DNA of 64,000 nt from CAZTDD01 sp964612675 (GCA_964612675.1 CAZTDD010000002.1:1-64000); one strand, 5' to 3'; shown: positions 1-9,740, numbered from the stretch's first letter. Program-made: numbers and translations. The notes: generated by a model from the letters alone, not told the origin.

Positions 1-3000
1 ACGTTGTGGTGCGGCCTAAGGGATCGGTGATCTCCGTAAGTTGGCCCATGGAATCTCGGGAGAATGTTCTGATTTCCCCCATGGGATCGGTCACCGCGGT
101 AATACGGCCAAGTTTGTTGGTCTGATGCACGTGGGCTTGGTTTAACGGATTTATTGCGGAGGTAACCACACCTTCGTCGTCATACTCAGCCTTCCAGGTG
201 CGTCCAGCCCGAGAAACACGATTGCGCCAACCTCTGGCATCGTACCCATACGAGGTAGTCATGCCGTTGGGACCGGTAACGGAATCCATCCGTCCCACTG
301 AGTCATAGGTATAGGCGGTGACCTTGTTCCGTTTGTCGGTCACCTTCACGACCCTGTCCATAAGGTCATACGTATATTGAGTTTTGTTGTTTTCCGGATC
401 CGTGCCGGATTCAAGATTGCCATTGGCGTCATACGTGTACGTATACGTATGGTCGTTTTCATCCGTACTGGATGTGAGCCAGCCGTTCCGATCGTAGGTC
501 ATTTGAACCGAGGTCCCATCCGGCCGATGAATGCTGGTGAGTCGCTTGGCATCATCATAACCGTACGTGGTTACGCCTGTATCCGAATCTTGACGCGAGG
601 CCAGGGTGCCATCGGCGTTATATGTATTTGTGATGACACCACCCGCCGGATTTGTCACGGTAAGAACTCGGCCGTCGCTGTTATAGGTATAGGTCCGTTC
701 GTTTCCAAGCGGATCCGTGACCTTCGTGACATTGCCTTTGACATCGTACTCGAACTCGCGGCTTGTACCGTCCGCGTGTGTCGCGCGCGCGAGAACGTAG
801 AAAGCGAACGAAACAGTGTCGCCATTTTCCGGGTTGGTGAATGTTTGCACTTGTTTTGTATATGTGGACCTGCTGGCGTTCCCCTCGGCGTTGGTTACTG
901 AGGCGACTAGCCCCGACTGGGGATGATAGGCGACGCTGGACGTATCGCCTATGCGGTCGGTAATTTCGTTCAAGCGATCCGCCGAGTCGCCCGCCTGAAA
1001 CGTTGCCGTTTTTCCGGTTTGGTCCGTTACGGAAGAAACCACTCGTCCCCCGTGAGTGTGCGTAAACGATTGAGTGGTGTCGTCGGGATACGCGACGGAG
1101 AACCGGCTGTCCTTCCCGCTGTAGGGTTCGTACTGTTCTTTTTTGATTGTGGTGACATTCCCATACGCGTCTGTCTGGGTGGTAACAATGCCTCGATTGG
1201 GAAACTCAGGGTCATAGGTCTGGATGTAGGGCGTATTACCGCGTGGGAGCGTCCGCGAGACAATGCGTTGTCCGCCGTCATACGTATATTCCGTTGTGTT
1301 ACCCTCTGGATCGGTGAAGGAACGCAAAACCACGGCATCCGGGTTGTCGACCGGCGAGTCCTCATAAGCGAAGGTGCAGGTGCGCCCGGCCTGGTCCTCG
1401 ACTTGAGTCAGATACGGTCGTCCGTTCGCCCCGATGGATTCGTAGGTAAAGTTCAATTCGCCACCGTGGTTGTCGTAGATCCGATCCGGCCCTCTGGCAA
1501 GAACGGCTTCTCCCTCGCCGCTATATTCAAAGTGTAGGCTGTTGCCGTTGCGGTCTTCGATCTTTGTCAACACGGCTTTTTCCGGGCCGCGACGGGCGGA
1601 GATATAGAGTTCCTCATCCGGCCCCTCGGCGTAGAATACTTGTTCCGCAATGAAGGCAATAAAAGCCGCGCCGCCGGAGAGGGCGGGGAATACGCTCATA
1701 TAGGGAGAAGGACCGTCATGGATCCCGACAGAGGCGCGCACGATCTCTTTTGTTACTTGGTCATACAAATAAACATCTTCATACTCGTTCACGTCTTCAG
1801 GAACAAGAGGGGCCTTTGTAACAAAGGCTATATATCGCCCTTCGGGAGAAATCTCGGGATCGTCACAATATTCAGAAGGCTCCTCTCCTTCACTCGTGTA
1901 ACTCACACGTTCCGTTGTTTGGTTTGCACGATCGTGCACAAAGATATCTCTGTTCTCGTTATCATCCCCCGGAACGAGATTGTTCGATGTGGACTCAAAA
2001 ACAATGAAACGGCCATCCGCTGATATTGCCGAGTTACTAGACCTACCGTTACCTTCATTGCCTTCCGAACTTACACTAACACGAGTGGTTTTTCCCGTCT
2101 CGACATCGTGAACAAAGATATCGCTTTCATCATTGGTGTCGTTGGGTACAAGGTTGGTTGCTTTTGATGTAAAAGCGATAAATCGGCCACTATCCGAGAT
2201 TTGGCCTTGATTACTCTGGTCATTGCCGTGTTCTCCCTGGGAATTCACGCTCACCTTGATCGTTGTTTGCGTCTCGCGATCACGGAGAAAAACATCATCT
2301 ATATTATATTTTTCATTGCCGGGAATATAAGATACTCCTCTTGAACGAAAAATGACATAGCGTCCGTCGGCGGAGATGGAAGGTTCACGGCAATAATAGT
2401 TAGTAGTAACGCCGTCCAAGTTCACGCTGATGAGCTCAATCTCCCCTTTTTTACTGTCGTATACAAAAACGTCGGTCTTTTCTTCATTCGTGTCGTTAGG
2501 CACAAGGTTACTGGCATTGGATTGAAAAGCGACGCAACTGCCATCCGCGGACAAAGCAAGTTCCTTACCGCTTTCGTCATTGCTTTCATCGCCTTTATAC
2601 CCCATGGTCACTCGATAGGTTTCCCCCATCCCACATCTGTCTCGCAGGAAAACATCGTACGTTCCATTCGTATCTCCCTCAACATACTCGCTGGAAAGGC
2701 TACTAAAAGCCACGAATCTCCCATCGGCGGAAATATCAATTACCTGTTCTCCTTTCACCATGGGGCTCCAAAGAAGCCCAATCGAGGATTGCTCATTGGA
2801 ATCGACGCTGGCAATATCTTGGAGTACAATGGAAGGTTCCTCAGGTTCGCCCGCGGCCTCAAACGTATACACGGTGGATCGTTCGGGGTCCATTAAATAA
2901 TAGCCATTCTGCCGTTCCTTTAGCCGGTAGCGGATTTCTTCGTTGGGACATATCCACCCATCAAGTCCAGGAACGAAACCAATCTCTTTCTCGCCCAATT

Positions 3001-3463
3001 CCACAAAGATCTCCTGCGATGGCCCAAAAGCATAGCGCGTAAGTACACCATGATGAGAACCAATAAACTTCTCGGGAAATCCATCGTGCTCGCGTTTCGA
3101 ATCGACTTGCGAGCCATAGTAGAGACTAAGTTTGAAAGGAAAGGAACCATTCAGGCGCAACAGGTTCTCCCTGAAATAATACTCGCCTGTGCCCATGCTG
3201 ATCGGATCAAATCTGTCATATTGAGATTCATTGGAGCCTCTGGTTAGCGTCTCGGAAACCCCACCGCCAGCCACACCGCCGGCTGCATTTGGAGGTGGCG
3301 GTTGTTGCGCGTACAGACTGTTCGAGGCGGCAAACAAACTCACGATCGACAAAAGGATGGAAGCGGTTCGCAGAGCGGGCGATATCGATGCAGCTATCGG
3401 ACTTTTCACTTGGAAGAACAATACCCTCATTACTCGATACAGTGCGTGGCTAGTGGTGTTCAT
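1..3463 (-). CDS. RHS/YD-repeat surface protein with embedded PD40 propeller (3' end cut by window edge)
   Basis: The frame is open from an ATG at 3463 to the left edge, at least 1154 residues. A GGAAGGAG ribosome-binding site lies 7-8 bases upstream. The N-terminus has a long basic stretch, then a hydrophobic segment ending SLYAQQPPPP, a likely Sec signal. Next comes a typical RHS opening (DPISMGTGEYYF, about residues 75-90). Residues about 235-600 hold six PD40/TolB-like blades (ISADGRFVAFSS, LVPNDTN, DIFVHD patterns). From about residue 640 YD repeats follow (YTYDANGNL, TYDLMDRVVKVTD, YGYDARG). RHS proteins are large secreted or surface shells, sometimes with C-terminal toxins; the C-terminus is outside the window, so its activity is unknown. 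The PD40 block inside the RHS N-terminal region is unusual. The 92-residue YD gene lies upstream on the same strand. Confidence 0.85.
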   Translation of the reverse strand, partial: MNTTSHALYRVMRVLFFQVKSPIAASISPALRTASILLSIVSLFAASNSLYAQQPPPPNAAGGVAGGGVSETLTRGSNESQYDRFDPISMGTGEYYFRENLLRLNGSFPFKLSLYYGSQVDSKREHDGFPEKFIGSHHGVLTRYAFGPSQEIFVELGEKEIGFVPGLDGWICPNEEIRYRLKERQNGYYLMDPERSTVYTFEAAGEPEEPSIVLQDIASVDSNEQSSIGLLWSPMVKGEQVIDISADGRFVAFSSLSSEYVEGDTNGTYDVFLRDRCGMGETYRVTMGYKGDESNDESGKELALSADGSCVAFQSNASNLVPNDTNEEKTDVFVYDSKKGEIELISVNLDGVTTNYYCREPSISADGRYVIFRSRGVSYIPGNEKYNIDDVFLRDRETQTTIKVSVNSQGEHGNDQSNQGQISDSGRFIAFTSKATNLVPNDTNDESDIFVHDVETGKTTRVSVSSEGNEGNGRSSNSAISADGRFIVFESTSNNLVPGDDNENRDIFVHDRANQTTERVSYTSEGEEPSEYCDDPEISPEGRYIAFVTKAPLVPEDVNEYEDVYLYDQVTKEIVRASVGIHDGPSPYMSVFPALSGGAAFIAFIAEQVFYAEGPDEELYISARRGPEKAVLTKIEDRNGNSLHFEYSGEGEAVLARGPDRIYDNHGGELNFTYESIGANGRPYLTQVEDQAGRTCTFAYEDSPVDNPDAVVLRSFTDPEGNTTEYTYDGGQRIVSRTLPRGNTPYIQTYDPEFPNRGIVTTQTDAYGNVTTIKKEQYEPYSGKDSRFSVAYPDDTTQSFTHTHGGRVVSSVTDQTGKTATFQAGDSADRLNEITDRIGDTSSVAYHPQSGLVASVTNAEGNASRSTYTKQVQTFTNPENGDTVSFAFYVLARATHADGTSREFEYDVKGNVTKVTDPLGNERTYTYNSDGRVLTVTNPAGGVITNTYNADGTLASRQDSDTGVTTYGYDDAKRLTSIHRPDGTSVQMTYDRNGWLTSSTDENDHTYTYTYDANGNLESGTDPENNKTQYTYDLMDRVVKVTDKRNKVTAYTYDSVGRMDSVTGPNGMTTSYGYDARGWRNRVSRAGRTWKAEYDDEGVVTSAINPLNQAHVHQTNKLGRITAVTDPMGEIRTFSRDSMGQLTEITDPLGRTTT

Positions 3464-3483
3464 TTGAAAAACTCCTTCCCTAT

Positions 3484-3678
3484 TTACGAGCGCAATAAGC
3501 CGCTTCCTGGAATACCAAGAACCGCCCTCTCAACGCTTACTTCATTCAACTGGATGTCAAGAACAGTAGGTTGGAAATCATCCAACATTGTCTTTTTACC
3601 CTTCTTCTCAATGATTTCCGGAGACGATTCAAGAAAGGCCTGAGGAAGACGTGCGACTTTCCGATATGAGTGCCCCAT
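3484..3678 (-). CDS. Possible small hypothetical protein, 64 aa
   Basis: An ATG-started frame of 64 codons ends 20 bases before the start of the RHS gene on the same strand. It contains a Lys-rich stretch and a passage (FQPTVLDIQLNEVSVERA) that reads like real protein. I see no ribosome-binding site, signal peptide or known domain. It may instead be a leftover of a longer YD/RHS gene broken by the repeat element just upstream, or a chance frame. Confidence 0.2.
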   Translation of the reverse strand: MGHSYRKVARLPQAFLESSPEIIEKKGKKTMLDDFQPTVLDIQLNEVSVERAVLGIPGSGLLRS

Positions 3679-3744
3679 AACGTTCTATCCAATCATTAAT
3701 GTACACAACGCCGCAAAAAGCCGACGAGATAAGAATACAGAAGT

Positions 3745-3876
3745 TCTCAATCCTCTCTGAATCTCCCCTTACTGCGGCCACCCAAGCGCGGTCCTTTTGG
3801 GGAGAAGACCCGCCTGTCCTCCCCCGAAGATCCGGAGAGGTCAGGGGGAGATCCGTTCCGGTCACTTTTTGCGGCC
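3745..3876. repeat. C-rich/G-rich palindromic repeat element (family R1), copy 1
   Basis: Two hairpin modules lie side by side. The first begins TCAATCCTCTCTGAATCTCC and closes with TTTTGGGGAGA around an inner GC-rich hairpin. The second is CCTCCCCCGAAGATC followed by a CGGAGAGG-type arm. The right border carries TTTTTGCGGCC, also seen at the border of copies at 36.7, 49.0 and 49.2 kb. Related copies lie at 36696-36945, 38557-38848 and 48772-49241. Confidence 0.8.
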
Positions 3877-3885
3877 CAGTCAAAA

Positions 3886-4164
3886 TCACTCGTATACGTC
3901 CCATGACTTGATACTAGTGATATTACCGGTTACTTCACGGTCGACCAGATTTCCGGCGGTGTCATAGACGTAACTAATCTCGATTTGCTCGTCGTAAGTC
4001 GCCTGGATCAATCGGCCAGCGTCGTCGTATTCATACGTGACGCTATGCTTTTCAGTACTTGTGTTTTGAGCTTGAATCGTGAATGGAGTTATCGTGAAAA
4101 CTAGAATGGCCGCTATGCCAACCGTCAATACCCCAATGAATAAGTACTTTCCACGAGTTCTCAT
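3886..4164 (-). CDS. Secreted YD-repeat mini-protein, 92 aa
   Basis: It starts at an ATG with AAAGGAG eight bases upstream. Residues 1-33 form a signal peptide (basic start, hydrophobic core, ITPFTIQAQ cleavage region). The remaining 59 residues hold two YD repeats: VTYEYDDAGRLIQATYD and ISYVYDTAGNLVDREV. These are the repeat units of RHS proteins, which normally occur in dozens. The reading frame stops within about ten bases of the border of the repeat element at 3745-3876. The gene may therefore be the truncated 5' part of a longer RHS gene cut by that element. It could also be a genuine small repeat donor encoded upstream of the large RHS gene. Confidence 0.6.
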   Translation of the reverse strand: MRTRGKYLFIGVLTVGIAAILVFTITPFTIQAQNTSTEKHSVTYEYDDAGRLIQATYDEQIEISYVYDTAGNLVDREVTGNITSIKSWDVYE

Positions 4165-4505
4165 CAGACAGCTCCTTTAGGCATGCAGGTTTTAGGGCAG
4201 ACTATAGGCGGGGAAATAACCCTCTTCCGAAGGACGGACGCCCGTCACAACATTGCCCAGTCATTCCTTGACGGGGGGCTTTCCAACATTATCCCCTTTT
4301 CTCGATCCTCCCACATCGATTTTCTGCTGTCAAGTCAAAAAGTGACAGCTGATATACGTGGAACGGACAGTATTCTCCCATCTCGTGGATTTTCTTCCAA
4401 AGCCGGAATTTGACGAGTGCGTTCGACGGTATTCAGACGAAGTCTCTCACAGTACCTTGGCCGATGCCAACGCAGCTGAATAAGGAAACCGTATCGTAAG
4501 GAGGC
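4165..4505. other. Intergenic stretch, 341 bp, no recognised feature
   Basis: It lies between the start of the YD mini-gene and the end of the DUF4091 gene, both on the minus strand, so it should hold the promoter of the YD/RHS genes. I see no convincing gene, hairpin terminator or copy of the dispersed repeats. Confidence 0.5.
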
Positions 4506-7500
4506 CTATGGATTTGTCTTATTGAGCTTTATGCACGTTGTCACGATCTCGTTTCGGTATTCGTTCAGCTGTCGGGTGGCTCTTTCGTACAAGGGGACTT
4601 TGTCCGTATTCAGAGGGATCCGCCTGCCGACATCTTGGAGAAGGTCTTCGAATTCCGGTGCGCGATCGAGAAGTCTTCGGGCTTCCGCCAGCCGGGTAGA
4701 ATCGGCTCCGGACTCTTCCGCCTTTTTTATGGCCTCGCGCAGAAGACACAGATATTCATAATCCTCCGCACCCTCGCGGCATGCTTCCCACCGTTTACTC
4801 GTAACCACCCCCTTGCCGTCGTACACCGTGGGATAGTAATTGACACTCGGATTCGGTCCGGTCCAGAGGTCGTAGGGATGGTGCGAGTAGACCCAGTGGC
4901 CGCAGCCTGTGAAACCCAGACGCCATGCTTCCCAGGGACGCCAACGGTAAATGCCCAATGTAGACAATGTTTTTGCATGTCCCGCCGCATCGTAAAACCA
5001 GACCTCTTTTCCTGTCCGTTTCATGAGGGGCACGATCTGTTCCTCATGTCTTTCCAGTAACTCGGCTGAAGGGCACCAGATATCGATGACCGGGGCGAGG
5101 TATTCAATCAGTTCCGGCGTACTGCCGGTTGTCGGGTCCGTGTAAATCAAAATATTCGGGTCGATTTTTCGTGTCGCCAGTCCGACGGCCAGCAGGTTTT
5201 CTACCAATTCACTTCCGAGAACATTTGGCTCGTCATAGGGGTAAAGTGCGTAGTTCTCATAGCCGACCCCGAGCTGCGCGAGATGCTTTACCCAATCCCG
5301 CAGATAAATCTCATAGGCTTTCATCCACGCGTCGGATAGAAATTTTGGCCCTTGAACGCCATTCTGCGCGCCGATAAACAGAATGAAGCCGTGTGGAGCG
5401 TATTCACGTACGTATTCATCATGCCTCTGATAGTCAATAGGAGCGGTCAAATTGCCTGCCTCGTCGAATTTTGCATTTGGCGAGGGACCGATGAAGACGG
5501 TGTTGGCGTGCTCGATGAGGTCTCGCCGTACCGCCTCTTCCATGCCTTCAAAGTGATGGGTAATGACAGACCATGTGCAGAATCGCAGCGGCCGAGGGCG
5601 GGGGAGAGTAAGGTCGTGAACGACAAATGAGACCGGAATCTCGACAATCGACGGGTCGACTTCAATGCCCGCCAAACGGAGCTCGCCCCCATACGTGCCG
5701 GGAGCAGCCTCTCCGGCATGAAAGGTGATCCAGAGCTGTGCCGATTCCCAGGGAGGGAGTGTAAGAAGCCTGCCTTGATCGAGCGATGGGAGCGCATCGG
5801 TGATTTCTCCTCGTCGCGCGGTGGGCACCTTGACCGACCGGGAGAACTCCATGCAATTCTCTGCAGATAAAACGGCCGGTCCTTCCAGGTCGCCAGGATC
5901 CACTCGCACCTCCAATGTTTTTCCGCAGACATTGGTGAGATTGACGACGAGGGGTTCATATTCGAGTCTGCAGGCGAAAATTTCTATTTTTCCCACCATT
6001 TTCGACGGAGCCGGGAGGCTGGTAATGGGATCGAAGAAAGACCAGGGGCTGGATGTCCAGGCGACAAAACTGTTTTGTGCCGAGTTGGCTTCGATGGCAT
6101 TTACAATTGTCTGAAATCGCTCCGCGTCTTTGCGGATTTCAGACAGACGACGAATTTGCTTTTCATCGAAACTCTTCTCGTTTGATAGAACGTCGATTTC
6201 AGCGGTTAATTGAGCAAGCGCCTTTTGGCACCCTTGATACACGTCTCTGTTCGGCTCGGCCCAATCTTCGATCTGTCTCTCGACGTTTTCGATCAGGTTC
6301 CGTATAAACGCAATATCGGTTTGAACCGGCGTAAAGTCGATTGTCTTGTCTCTTTCAGCGAGAATTGTGTAGCGGTCTCCTTGTTGCGTTGAAGTTTCGA
6401 ATTCCCGCTGAACCAGTTGCTCCTGGATTTGATATGTGCCTTCCTGATTCGCACTGAAATCAATACGGAGGGTGTCTTCAGTTCGGTGAGTATGTTTTAT
6501 TGAGATGAAGCGTACTCCGTCGGGATACGTAATTTCAGTCAATAGAGATGTCCTTCCCGTTTCGCTCACTCTGACATCGCGATACCAGGTGTTTTTGCCT
6601 GTGAACAAATCGAATGATCCGCGGATTTGGCTGCCTGATGTTGTATCCGCGACTTTCTGCAAAGGTACGGTTAGCCGTCGATACGATTGTTGAGCGTCTG
6701 CAAGACAGGTATTTTCGGGATTTGCGGCAATGCTTTGCCAAAGAACGTTGTCGTCTGAAAATGGGATATTCAAGGACAAACAGCGTAGCGATGCTCCCCG
6801 ACCGTGTCCGGGCACCGTATCGGTCATGACGAGATCCAGCGTGCCGTCGCCATTGACGTCTCCTACACAGACCGCAGGCGACGCGATGAAACTCTCCTCG
6901 GACTGCCAGCATAATGATCCATCCGGATTGATGGCCTCGATAGATTTTTCTCTGGCGGTCAGGAAGAGGATTTCGGTATCCGAATCTTCGTCCAAATTGA
7001 CGAGCGGAGGGGCTCCGTAGATCGCTTTTGACGGACGGTCAATTCGCCATTGCAATTCAAGACGATTGTCGGTGTCGGCGCCGAATGCGTAGAGAGTTCC
7101 CGATTTATTTCCGGCAATGACTGTGTCGTTACCGTCCCCGTTCAGATCGCCAACCACGATAGCGTCATTTATGTGCTGGAGAGTGTCGAAAATATCCGAG
7201 ACTTTTGCTGTTTGCAGATCGATGCGAATAACGTGGTTCAAGCCTCCGCCGACAAAAAGAGAGGCTTCTCCATCGCCGTTCAGATCTGCGAGGATAGGCG
7301 TCGAATTCGGAAAGAGATCGTTTGGAATGTAGATATCCCACAGCCAATTCCCTTGAGAATCGAGGGCATAGATGTCTTGTTCGTGAGATGTTATGACGAT
7401 TTCCTTCCCGGGTATGTCATAAATATCCGCTATCAACGGTGTTCCCAATTCGCCGGGTTCTCCTTGGAAGCGCCATAACAGGTCGCCATTGTGGGAGAGA

Positions 7501-8012
7501 CACGAGACATTCCCGAGCCGGTCGCCGATGATGACCTCGGCGTTGCCATCATCGTTGATATCCGCTGCGGCGGGGCAGCCCCAGCCGCTGATTCCGTCCG
7601 GAAGTTGTTGTTCCCATTGGATGTCGCCGTCGATATTCGCACAGACGACGCGGCCCGCACGGTCGACGGTAATCAATTGCATTTGTCCGTCCGCATCGAG
7701 ATCGCATACCGCCGGTGCGGCCAAGAGCGGGGGCTGTAGCTGGATTCTCCAGGCTACGTTTCCATCCGGTTTCACAAACGCGAGATACCCGCCCACCTCG
7801 GCGACAGCGATACCGATAGTGCGTCCGGACTCAGGATCTTGGACCGGATTCGGCGCCGAAAAGCCTTCGGGGGCGGTTATTTCCCATAGCCTCTCAATCT
7901 TCCGAGGCGTATCGGAGCCAGCGGCAACAGCCGTGTCCACGGGCAGTAGGAAAACTGGGAGGGAAATCACAAAAGCTGTTCTAAGCATGGAAGAGCGTAT
8001 TCGGTCAAGCAT
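4506..8012 (-). CDS. Secreted FG-GAP-like propeller plus DUF4091 glycoside-hydrolase-like protein, 1168 aa
   Basis: I chose the ATG at 8012 because GGAG precedes it by 5 bases and it begins a clear signal peptide (VISLPVFLLPVDTAVAA). A longer GTG-started frame to 8189 would overlap the divergent gene. Residues about 35-400 hold seven propeller blades with calcium-type loops (DLDADGQ, DINDDGN, DLNGDGE, DLNGDGN, DVNGDGT). A helical linker follows. The C-terminal third matches DUF4091, a TIM-barrel-like family near glycoside hydrolases, with the YPYDEPNV motif and a WRPWEAWRLGFTG region. The protein is probably a cell-surface or periplasmic glycan-binding and perhaps glycan-cleaving enzyme; the substrate is unknown. 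It is transcribed divergently from the DUF1847 gene. Confidence 0.8.
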   Translation of the reverse strand: MLDRIRSSMLRTAFVISLPVFLLPVDTAVAAGSDTPRKIERLWEITAPEGFSAPNPVQDPESGRTIGIAVAEVGGYLAFVKPDGNVAWRIQLQPPLLAAPAVCDLDADGQMQLITVDRAGRVVCANIDGDIQWEQQLPDGISGWGCPAAADINDDGNAEVIIGDRLGNVSCLSHNGDLLWRFQGEPGELGTPLIADIYDIPGKEIVITSHEQDIYALDSQGNWLWDIYIPNDLFPNSTPILADLNGDGEASLFVGGGLNHVIRIDLQTAKVSDIFDTLQHINDAIVVGDLNGDGNDTVIAGNKSGTLYAFGADTDNRLELQWRIDRPSKAIYGAPPLVNLDEDSDTEILFLTAREKSIEAINPDGSLCWQSEESFIASPAVCVGDVNGDGTLDLVMTDTVPGHGRGASLRCLSLNIPFSDDNVLWQSIAANPENTCLADAQQSYRRLTVPLQKVADTTSGSQIRGSFDLFTGKNTWYRDVRVSETGRTSLLTEITYPDGVRFISIKHTHRTEDTLRIDFSANQEGTYQIQEQLVQREFETSTQQGDRYTILAERDKTIDFTPVQTDIAFIRNLIENVERQIEDWAEPNRDVYQGCQKALAQLTAEIDVLSNEKSFDEKQIRRLSEIRKDAERFQTIVNAIEANSAQNSFVAWTSSPWSFFDPITSLPAPSKMVGKIEIFACRLEYEPLVVNLTNVCGKTLEVRVDPGDLEGPAVLSAENCMEFSRSVKVPTARRGEITDALPSLDQGRLLTLPPWESAQLWITFHAGEAAPGTYGGELRLAGIEVDPSIVEIPVSFVVHDLTLPRPRPLRFCTWSVITHHFEGMEEAVRRDLIEHANTVFIGPSPNAKFDEAGNLTAPIDYQRHDEYVREYAPHGFILFIGAQNGVQGPKFLSDAWMKAYEIYLRDWVKHLAQLGVGYENYALYPYDEPNVLGSELVENLLAVGLATRKIDPNILIYTDPTTGSTPELIEYLAPVIDIWCPSAELLERHEEQIVPLMKRTGKEVWFYDAAGHAKTLSTLGIYRWRPWEAWRLGFTGCGHWVYSHHPYDLWTGPNPSVNYYPTVYDGKGVVTSKRWEACREGAEDYEYLCLLREAIKKAEESGADSTRLAEARRLLDRAPEFEDLLQDVGRRIPLNTDKVPLYERATRQLNEYRNEIVTTCIKLNKTNP

Positions 8013-8170
8013 GTCTACTCCTCTATTACGAGAATGGGAATCCGAGACTATCATATCTGCACCCGGCTTGCTACGACTTCGACTCTTGACCGGACAGAAG
8101 GTACTCCACCTGTTGGAATTCCGGCGAGGGTGAACCGGCAGGTATTCAAGATTGAATGAGGTAACCAACG

Positions 8171-8779
8171 ATGGCCAAAGAAAAGACACCGCGCTGCGCC
8201 AAATGCAAAGACAAGAAATGTAAGGGTGGGAAAGACTGTTACAAAGCCGCCAGACGGCAGAAAGATCTCTATAAGAAGCAGGGAGTCTGGAAACTCCATA
8301 AGGCGGCGAGTGCCATTGAGGCCCGTCATTATTGCCAGGAGACCCGCCTCGCGGAAATCATGCTGTACGCGAAGGAGATGAAGTTCAAGAAACTTGGACT
8401 AGCGTTCTGTGTGGGAATGTCGGAGGAAGCAAGGATCGTCGAGGATATTCTGTCGCAGGAGTTCGACGTGGTTTCTGTTTGCTGTAAGACGGGAGGAATT
8501 CGGAAAAAGACTTTCGATCTTGAAACGATCACAGACGATGAGAACGAAGTTATGTGTAATCCCGCCGGACAGGCGGATCTGATGAACAGGGCCAAAACGG
8601 ATTTCAATATTATCTGTGGGTTGTGTGTGGGACACGATGCGGTTTTCACGAAGCTCTCAAAGGCTCCGGTGACAACGTTTATCGTGAAGGACCGCGTGCT
8701 GGCCCACAATCCGGCCGGGGCGATCTATTGTCAGTATGTTCGCCGTAACTTTGAATCGAAGAAGAAATCAAACAAATGA
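8171..8779 (+). CDS. DUF1847 cysteine-rich putative metal-binding protein, 202 aa
   Basis: The start has GAGGTAA six bases upstream. The N-terminus is a Cys/Lys cluster (CAKCKDKKCKGGKDCYK) that looks like a zinc or iron-sulfur binding site. More conserved Cys/His-rich stretches follow (FDVVSVCCKTGG, MCNPAGQADLMN, IICGLCVGHDAVF, VLAHNPAGAIYC). This pattern matches the DUF1847 family, small cytosolic proteins of unknown function common in anaerobes. There is no signal peptide. Its stop overlaps the start of the next gene in an ATGA junction, so the two are probably translationally coupled. Confidence 0.8.
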   Translation: MAKEKTPRCAKCKDKKCKGGKDCYKAARRQKDLYKKQGVWKLHKAASAIEARHYCQETRLAEIMLYAKEMKFKKLGLAFCVGMSEEARIVEDILSQEFDVVSVCCKTGGIRKKTFDLETITDDENEVMCNPAGQADLMNRAKTDFNIICGLCVGHDAVFTKLSKAPVTTFIVKDRVLAHNPAGAIYCQYVRRNFESKKKSNK

Positions 8780-9579
8780 ATAGAATGTTCAGAATTTCTA
8801 TTTTAATATTTGTCGCGTTTCTCCTGTTTCTCGGAGCGACTGCGGAAGCGACGGAACTTCGGATCTTGACGTACAATATCCACCACGGCGAAGGGATGGA
8901 TAGGCGTATCGACCTCGAACGGATCGCCGGGATCATCACATCGGTCAGGCCGGATTTGGTGGCACTGCAAGAAGTCGATGTGAAGACTGAGCGGTCGGGC
9001 GGTGTGGATCAAGCGTCGGTGCTGGGTCGGTTGACGGGAATGCGGGAGGTGTTCGGCCGCGCGATTGACTTCGCAGGAGGCGAGTACGGAAACGCCATAC
9101 TTTCCGTCCTGCCGATCGCGGCAACCGAGATTCATCCTCTATCTTTCTCGCCGGGGCACGAAAGACGGATTATTTTGGAAATACAAGTTTTTGTTGAGGC
9201 GGATACAGGAGAGCGGATGCCGATCCGGTTTCTCGCGACGCATCTCGACCATACAAGCGACCCGACGGACCGTTTGGCGGCTGTACCGATTATCAATCGA
9301 TTCGCCGAAGAACAGCCTGATATGCCGACAGTGCTTGCCGGCGATTTGAATGCTGAACCGGAAAGTGATGTTCTGCGTCGATTATTCAATTTATGGAACG
9401 ATTCGATCGGTGCAGGGGATCGTTTTACCTGGCCTGCGGAAGAGCCCGACAGGCGGATCGATTATATTCTTTATCAACCGGAGTCACGTTGGGCGGTTCG
9501 GAAATTTCGCGTGTTAGACGAAACTGTGGCGTCCGATCACAGGCCGGTTTTTGCGGTGTTGGAATTGAAGAAAAAGTGA
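8776..9579 (+). CDS. Secreted endonuclease/exonuclease/phosphatase (EEP) family protein, 267 aa
   Basis: A signal peptide (ILIFVAFLLFLGATAEA) precedes a complete EEP fold. Catalytic and metal-binding motifs appear in family order: YNIHHGEG, LQEVD, THLDH, GDLNAEP, RRIDYIL and SDHRPV. Members cleave phosphodiesters in DNA, phospholipids or inositol phosphates with Mg2+. The short form with the SDHRPV ending resembles secreted sphingomyelinase- or phosphodiesterase-like members, but the substrate cannot be read from sequence. The start overlaps the DUF1847 stop by 4 bases, so this is a two-gene operon. It converges on the glycosidase gene that ends at 9741. Confidence 0.85.
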   Translation: MNRMFRISILIFVAFLLFLGATAEATELRILTYNIHHGEGMDRRIDLERIAGIITSVRPDLVALQEVDVKTERSGGVDQASVLGRLTGMREVFGRAIDFAGGEYGNAILSVLPIAATEIHPLSFSPGHERRIILEIQVFVEADTGERMPIRFLATHLDHTSDPTDRLAAVPIINRFAEEQPDMPTVLAGDLNAEPESDVLRRLFNLWNDSIGAGDRFTWPAEEPDRRIDYILYQPESRWAVRKFRVLDETVASDHRPVFAVLELKKK

Positions 9580-9630
9580 ATCCGATCTGTGATCGTCATC
9601 TTGTTCATCCCTGATCATCATGGTTCAGAC

Positions 9631-9690
9631 AACGAAACACGAAGACGCGAAAAGGCCAGGAAAACACGTAGAAACACAGAACCGGATGTT
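9631..9690. repeat. CACGAA-rich intergenic repeat (family R4), copy 1
   Basis: Purine-rich DNA with recurring ACACGAAGACGCGAAAAGG-like units between two convergent genes. Similar tracts lie at 24338-24392, 34574-34623 and 53165-53222, always outside genes. Confidence 0.6.
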
Positions 9691-9740
9691 GCCCCATATC
9701 TGTTCGAATATCATTCGCGCTGTCTTTCTATTCACTCATC

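Noticed and set aside
8013..8189. GTG-started 59-residue extension of the DUF4091 gene
   Set aside because: It overlaps the divergent DUF1847 gene and lacks a ribosome-binding site; ATG 8012 begins a signal peptide.
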